From a virus, in IMG/VR virus record IMGVR_UViG_3300025889_000013, positions 1 to 45,881 of that record: a stretch of DNA of 45,881 nt; one strand, written 5' to 3'. How positions within the stretch are numbered: the stretch's first letter is position 1; each line of letters opens with the position of its first letter. Of the stretch, positions 42,430 through 45,881 are shown in pieces. The position numbers were made by a program, and so were the translations under genes. A model generated the notes under the pieces. That model was not told the origin of the DNA. It worked only from the letters and a program-made list of their open reading frames with translations, and did not search any database.

Positions 42430-42446
42430 CGGCGAATCGGTCGCCG
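42430..42446 (-). promoter_or_regulatory. Leader hairpin of the first leftward gene
   Basis: Perfect 6-bp stem CGGCGA/TCGCCG with a 5-base loop, about 9 bases before the ribosome site of the gene at 42406. There is no T-tract, so it is probably not a terminator. It could stabilise the message or control translation. Confidence 0.45.
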
Positions 42447-42783
42447 CGCCGCACTGCATTAAAATCTTTTTAAGAACATTTTTTTCTTTCTTTCGTAATG
42501 AAATGGAGAAAGGAAAAAATGTTCGTTAAAGGTTTTTAAATACATATTACTACAAAAGTCATTCCAGTCGTCAGACCTTCGGTCTTCCTCCTGTAATGCC
42601 TTTTGTTAGTAACCGCGTATGCATGTGTAGCAAAACTCGTGCCAGCCGTTGATGGCAAGCAAAACCCATGCCATGAATATGGCATGTATATATGTATGTA
42701 TGTACGACTGCAACTTTCGTGCCAGCTTCAGGTATAAAATATTTCAATGGGGCCATCAACTATTTCAACGCCTGTAAGGACTT

Positions 42784-42815
42784 GTTTTATATATGTATTA
42801 TATACATATAAAAAC
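42784..42815. repeat. Long AT-rich inverted repeat
   Basis: A 13-bp stem with one bulged A and a 5-base loop, almost all A/T (arms with TATGTA and TACATA next to the loop). It sits directly before the alternating TA tract and could extrude as a cruciform during origin opening. Confidence 0.6.
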
Positions 42816-43156
42816 TACTTATCCCCCCATATATTACTATGTAATATTAGTAGAGATTGTTAAGTGTTGTATTTTTACAACAACTATATATTATATATTA
42901 TTATTATATTATATATTATATATATTATTATATATTATGTATTATATATATATATATATATATATTAATAACTATACATATATATGTATCAGGTACCCTA
43001 CTAAGGGGGTGTGGGGGTTAGTTCATAAGTGCATTGACACCAAATAAGTCCCTAACAATTTTTTCTGTGTACACTGGCTATGTTATATAAGTGTATGTAT
43101 TTATTAATAAACCCACCCACCCTACCCTTCTTGACAAAATATATTTTCATTTTCAA

Positions 43157-43190
43157 TTGGACAAACACCCCTTTTTTTACTAATATATCA
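43157..43190 (+). promoter_or_regulatory. Putative late promoter before the tail-fibre genes
   Basis: Second copy of the 34-bp element: TTGGACAAACA, CCCCT, TTTTTTACTAATATATCA. The shared outer blocks (29/34) and unrelated five central bases argue for selection on two contact regions. It lies 41 bp before the first fibre gene and would drive rightward transcription across the junction into lysis and packaging genes. Confidence 0.7.
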
Positions 43191-43230
43191 TAGGAAGCAC
43201 TTTTTTTGTCACCTAATACAAGGAAGGGTA

Positions 43231-43794
43231 ATGGCAAAGCTAACGTTAAACACAATTGGAAGTAGGTATGCATCTGTCTCAGCTTTAAATGCCAACTTTG
43301 ACCTGATTGAAACAGCTCTTGAAAACACCCTGTCTCGTGATGGCACCACACCCAACACGATGGCGGCAGACCTTGACCTTAACAACAACGACATTCTAAA
43401 TGTAGCCACTCTTAACGGCATTGACGTTTCAGCTTTAGATGAAGACATCAACACCATTGCTGACAACATTGACAACGTAAACACTGTAGCAGCATCAATT
43501 GACGATGTAAACACGTTGGCAGCTATTGATAGCAACATCACCACTGTAGCGGGAATAGCGGCTGATGTTACAACAGTGGCATCAATTTCAGCAGACGTGT
43601 CTACAGTGGCGGCTAATGACACCAACATCACAGCAGTGGCAGGGAATGAAGCTGACATAGGAACAGTGGTGGACAATCTAGCAGCAATTAATGTCGTAGC
43701 GTCAAACATCAACACTGGCGTCATTAATTCAATTTTAGACTACGGGTCGGTGTTAGACACCATCTCTGGCTCTAACGATTATGGGAGTGTATAA
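43231..43794 (+). CDS. Tail fibre N-terminal/attachment protein
   Basis: 187 aa after AAGGAAGGGTAATG. SVSALNANFDLIETALENTL is a leading helix typical of fibre attachment modules. It then has repeated short units built on N-x-T-V-A and D-V-T-T-V-A (residues ~85-165), as in trimeric shafts made of repeated coil. Ends GSNDYGSV. It is the first rightward gene after the late promoter. Probably the tail-proximal fibre segment to which the next proteins attach; 2-base gap to the next start. Confidence 0.72.
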   Translation: MAKLTLNTIGSRYASVSALNANFDLIETALENTLSRDGTTPNTMAADLDLNNNDILNVATLNGIDVSALDEDINTIADNIDNVNTVAASIDDVNTLAAIDSNITTVAGIAADVTTVASISADVSTVAANDTNITAVAGNEADIGTVVDNLAAINVVASNINTGVINSILDYGSVLDTISGSNDYGSV

Positions 43795-43796
43795 AC

Positions 43797-45503
43797 ATGG
43801 CAACACAAGTTCAGCTTAGGAGAGGCACTACAGCAGCGCACAGCACGTTCACAGGAGCGTTGGGTGAAGTGACGGTGGATACGGACAAGGATACGCTGGT
43901 TGTGCACGATGGAGGCACTGCTGGTGGATTTCCCCTTCTTGCTAAAACACAGACAGACGGTACGGCAGATGGTGTTCTCTATTTGAATGGTAGTAAGGTT
44001 ACAACCAGTGGTGCAGGGTTGCAGTTTAACGGTACTACACTCACAGCAACAGCATTCTCTGGCCCACTCAACGGCACTGTCGGTGCAACGACACCGGCAT
44101 CAGGCGCGTTCACGACCCTGACAGCCAGCAGCACGGCAACCCTGAACACGCTGGCAAGCTCTGGCGCGACCCTGACGGGCGGCACAATCAACGGTATGGC
44201 TATTGGCGGATCGACCGCTGCGGCTGGCGCATTCACCACACTAGCAGCGAGCGGAGCGGTTACGCTGAGTGGTGGAACAGCAAACGGCGTCCTTTATCTC
44301 AACGGAAGCAAGATTGCTACAAGCGGTAGTGATTTTGTATTTGACGGAACAAACCTCGGCTTGGGGGTTACGCCGAGTGCTTGGGGAAGCGGAATCAAAT
44401 CGCTGGATGTAAACGGCAGTTCGTTTGCATCCTCTACGGCAACGCTGGATATTGCGAACAACGCTTTCTATAACGGCTCTGGCTGGATTTACAAAAACAC
44501 TGCAACCGCTGCGAAGTACACTCAATCTGGTGGCGTTCATTATTGGTACAACGCCCCATCCGGCACAGCAGGCAACGCCATCACCTTCACTCAGGCGATG
44601 ACGCTGGATGCGAGTGGGAATTTGGGGATTGGGACTACGTCAATTACATCTTACGGCGCAACTTACAAAAACTTTGATGTATCTGGTTCTAATGGCGCGT
44701 ATATAACCCTGAAAGGCACATCAACCCCTATAACGGCGGATTTTGCAGCAGATAGTACAGTTGTTTATTTAGGTTCTAAAACGGCGCATCCTCTTGTATT
44801 TCGCACCAGCGACACCGAACGCGCCCGTATCGACAGCAGTGGTAACTTTCAACTTGGTGCTGTAAATGATGGTGTAACTAAATCATTCGCTGTCTACCAA
44901 GGCGGCGGTGGAGAGGGAACTATATATGGAATTTTTACAAGAACAAACGGTGGTAGCGATTCCTTAAGAATTCAAAATGCAAATGATTATTATGCAAATG
45001 CAGCGGCTTGTGCTGTTGCGCTAGGTAGAAATTCTGTAAATAGTAGGTCTATAAACGCTGGTGGAACTGTAAACGCCTCCGGCGCTGACTATGCTGAATA
45101 CATGACCAAGGCTGATGATTTTGTTATTGCCAAAGGTGATGTTGTTGGCATCAATGATCAAGGTAAGCTGACCAATGTATTTGCTAATGCGGTGTCATTC
45201 ATGGTGAAGTCAACCGACCCATCTTATGTTGGTGGTGATTCATGGGGTGCTGATTTTGAAGATGATGCTGAAGGATTGGAAAACGCTCGTCAAAAAGTTG
45301 ACCGCATTGCCTTTTCAGGACAGGTTCCGGTAAATGTTTATGGCGCGACGGCTGGGCAATACATCGTTCCGGTGCAGGACGGCGACGGAATAAAGGGGAT
45401 TGCGGTTAGCAATCCGACGTTTGAACAATATCAAAACGCAGTCGGAAAAGTCATCGCCGTCGAGACTGATGGTAGAGCAAAAATTATTGTTAAGGTGGCG
45501 TAA
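43797..45503 (+). CDS. Long tail fibre with Peptidase G2-like C-terminal domain
   Basis: 568 aa. The N-terminus TQVQLRRGTTAAHSTFTGAL, GEVTVDTDKDTLVVHDGG is the module common to fibres and major tropism determinants. Then Gly/Ser/Thr-rich repeats with LYLNGSKVTTSG and LYLNGSKIATSG. The C-terminal part NASGADYAEYMTKADDFV, GDVVGINDQGKLT resembles the autoproteolytic Peptidase_G2/IMC domain. A GC-rich patch at ~44090-44250 suggests recombination between fibres. Likely a host-range determinant. Confidence 0.8.
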   Translation: MATQVQLRRGTTAAHSTFTGALGEVTVDTDKDTLVVHDGGTAGGFPLLAKTQTDGTADGVLYLNGSKVTTSGAGLQFNGTTLTATAFSGPLNGTVGATTPASGAFTTLTASSTATLNTLASSGATLTGGTINGMAIGGSTAAAGAFTTLAASGAVTLSGGTANGVLYLNGSKIATSGSDFVFDGTNLGLGVTPSAWGSGIKSLDVNGSSFASSTATLDIANNAFYNGSGWIYKNTATAAKYTQSGGVHYWYNAPSGTAGNAITFTQAMTLDASGNLGIGTTSITSYGATYKNFDVSGSNGAYITLKGTSTPITADFAADSTVVYLGSKTAHPLVFRTSDTERARIDSSGNFQLGAVNDGVTKSFAVYQGGGGEGTIYGIFTRTNGGSDSLRIQNANDYYANAAACAVALGRNSVNSRSINAGGTVNASGADYAEYMTKADDFVIAKGDVVGINDQGKLTNVFANAVSFMVKSTDPSYVGGDSWGADFEDDAEGLENARQKVDRIAFSGQVPVNVYGATAGQYIVPVQDGDGIKGIAVSNPTFEQYQNAVGKVIAVETDGRAKIIVKVA

Positions 45504-45568
45504 TGAAAACACTCAAAGCAGAACTTGATTCAGTAAAAGCCGAACTAGCAGTAATTAAAGGAGCGTAA
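45503..45568 (+). CDS. 21-aa coiled-coil peptide between fibre genes
   Basis: The ATG overlaps the fibre stop (TAATG) and the stop is 2 bases before the next start. The product is MKTLKAELDSVKAELAVIKG plus a final A. It looks like the last helix of a fibre chaperone domain. May be a remnant cut off by a frameshift or a coupling device that brings ribosomes to the next gene, whose ribosome site AAAGGAGCG lies inside it. Confidence 0.4.
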   Translation: MKTLKAELDSVKAELAVIKGA

Positions 45569-45570
45569 CA

Positions 45571-45881
45571 ATGGCTTCGATACTCAAAGTAGAGAGCATA
45601 CAAAATCCTAGTGCTGGTTCACCTAGCATTGATATTGATTCGTCTGGGAACATAACCTTCACCGGTGCGATCACTAAATCGGGCGGCACGGCGAACGGCG
45701 TACTTTACCTGAACGGTTCTGGAGTTGAGACGAGTGGTAGTGCGCTGACGTTTGATGGGACGAACTTTGTTGTTAATAACGGCGTTATTCGCGCAAATAA
45801 CACGCTTGGCTACTATACAAATTTAACGGCAACAGGTTTAACAAACTACGCTACATCAATGGATTTTGATAGTGTCAGCAG
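45571..45881 (+). CDS. Tail fibre/spike protein, 5' part (continues at base 1)
   Basis: Start ATG at 45571 after AAAGGAGCGTAACA. The ORF runs off the end of the window and continues in the same frame at base 128 onward, through the repeated 127 bases, to the stop at 944; 375 aa in total. Begins MASILKVESIQNPSAGSPSI, with DIDSSGNITFTGAITKSGG and LYLNGSGVETSGSALTF, related to the repeats of the 568-aa fibre. The C-terminal chaperone domain is described in the entry at bases 1-944. Confidence 0.85.
   Translation, partial: MASILKVESIQNPSAGSPSIDIDSSGNITFTGAITKSGGTANGVLYLNGSGVETSGSALTFDGTNFVVNNGVIRANNTLGYYTNLTATGLTNYATSMDFDSVS
45755..45881. repeat. 127-bp terminal repeat (same as bases 1-127)
   Basis: Bases 45755-45881 repeat bases 1-127 exactly, within the coding region of one fibre gene. 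127 is a standard assembly k-mer length, so this is probably the closing overlap of a circular contig and not a biological terminal repeat. It shows the assembly is complete and the genome circular or circularly permuted. Confidence 0.95.

Larger units (their letters stand above)
42407..43230. other. AT-rich non-coding region between divergent units, putative origin
   Basis: 824 bp without a convincing gene, between the first leftward gene (42406) and the first rightward one (43231). Contents: the leader hairpin; a half palindrome (TTAAGAAC) at 42470-42477; 10-bp direct repeats TCGTGCCAGC at 42637 and 42717; a 9-bp inverted pair GTTGATGGC/GCCATCAAC at 42648 and 42752; an 8-bp perfect hairpin CATGCCAT/ATGGCATG at 42667-42686; a long imperfect hairpin at 42784-42815; a 6-bp hairpin at 42866-42881; an almost pure A/T tract at about 42883-42966; and the late promoter at 43157. 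This combination suits a replication origin plus early promoters. Confidence 0.6.

Noticed and set aside
42466-42477. CTTTTTAAGAAC as a further palindrome copy
   Set aside because: Three mismatches; only the right half-site is kept. Recorded as a half-site in the control region.
42556-42570. Small hairpin AGACC/GGTCT in the control region
   Set aside because: Only 5 bp with a 3-base loop and no T-tract on either strand.
42685-42713. Leftward promoter TTGCAG-17 bp-TATACA
   Set aside because: Only 3 and 4 of 6 consensus bases match; too weak in an AT-rich region where such matches are common.
42571-43047. ORFs of 62 and 84 aa in the non-coding region
   Set aside because: Low-complexity or repeat-derived sequence (the 84-aa one is mostly I/Y from the TA tract) and no ribosome site.
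1-45881. CRISPR array, integrase, repressor or T7-type RNA polymerase
   Set aside because: None could be found in any reading frame inspected; no spacer-type repeats; so lytic lifestyle without its own polymerase is assumed.

Overview
The window is the complete genome of a lytic, tailed (podovirus-type) phage, written linearly from a circular assembly. Bases 1-127 are repeated exactly at 45755-45881, inside one tail-fibre gene, so the unique circle is about 45,754 bp. Head and short-tail genes follow the T7 order (terminase, connector/portal, scaffold, capsid, tail tubes A and B, internal virion proteins). There is no T7-type single-subunit RNA polymerase, integrase or recognisable repressor. 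The replication genes (DnaB-type helicase, Toprim primase, family A DNA polymerase, RecB/Cas4-like exonuclease) and a B12-dependent ribonucleotide reductase recall the marine cobavirus/Zobellviridae type of phage that infects Rhodobacteraceae. That placement and any host are inferences from gene content.

Rightward (late) genes run from 43231 through the circle junction to 24847: three tail-fibre genes, a lysis cassette (holin-like proteins and a GH108 endolysin), small basic proteins, terminase small subunit, an HNH protein, terminase large subunit, portal, scaffold, major capsid, decoration-like proteins, tail tubes A and B, three large internal virion proteins (one of 1949 aa with a zincin motif) and a lytic transglycosylase. 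Leftward (early/middle) genes run from 42406 down to 24874 as a tightly packed set with stop/start overlaps. They encode two paralogous proteins of unknown role, a CobT-like VWA/metallopeptidase protein with a CobS/MoxR-like AAA+ ATPase, many small proteins, the replication module, a short ECF-like sigma factor, an HNH endonuclease, the class II ribonucleotide reductase, a DUF3310-like protein and a tRNA-Thr(TGT). The two transcription units converge at a terminator near 24852 and diverge at an 820-bp AT-rich non-coding region (42407-43230), which is the best candidate for the origin and early control region.

Three things stand out. (1) A 12-bp palindrome, GTTCYTARGAAC, occurs 21 times exactly and 6 more times with one mismatch, almost always inside genes and mostly in the leftward half; about 0.01 copies are expected by chance. 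It looks like a dispersed protein-binding site of unknown function. (2) Two 34-bp promoter-like sequences sharing 29 bases lie before the scaffold/capsid genes and before the tail-fibre genes, and may be the late promoters, possibly tied to the phage sigma factor. (3) A B12-dependent ribonucleotide reductase coexists with a CobS/CobT-like AAA+/VWA pair.

Protein functions below were assigned by reading motifs by eye. No database search was run.
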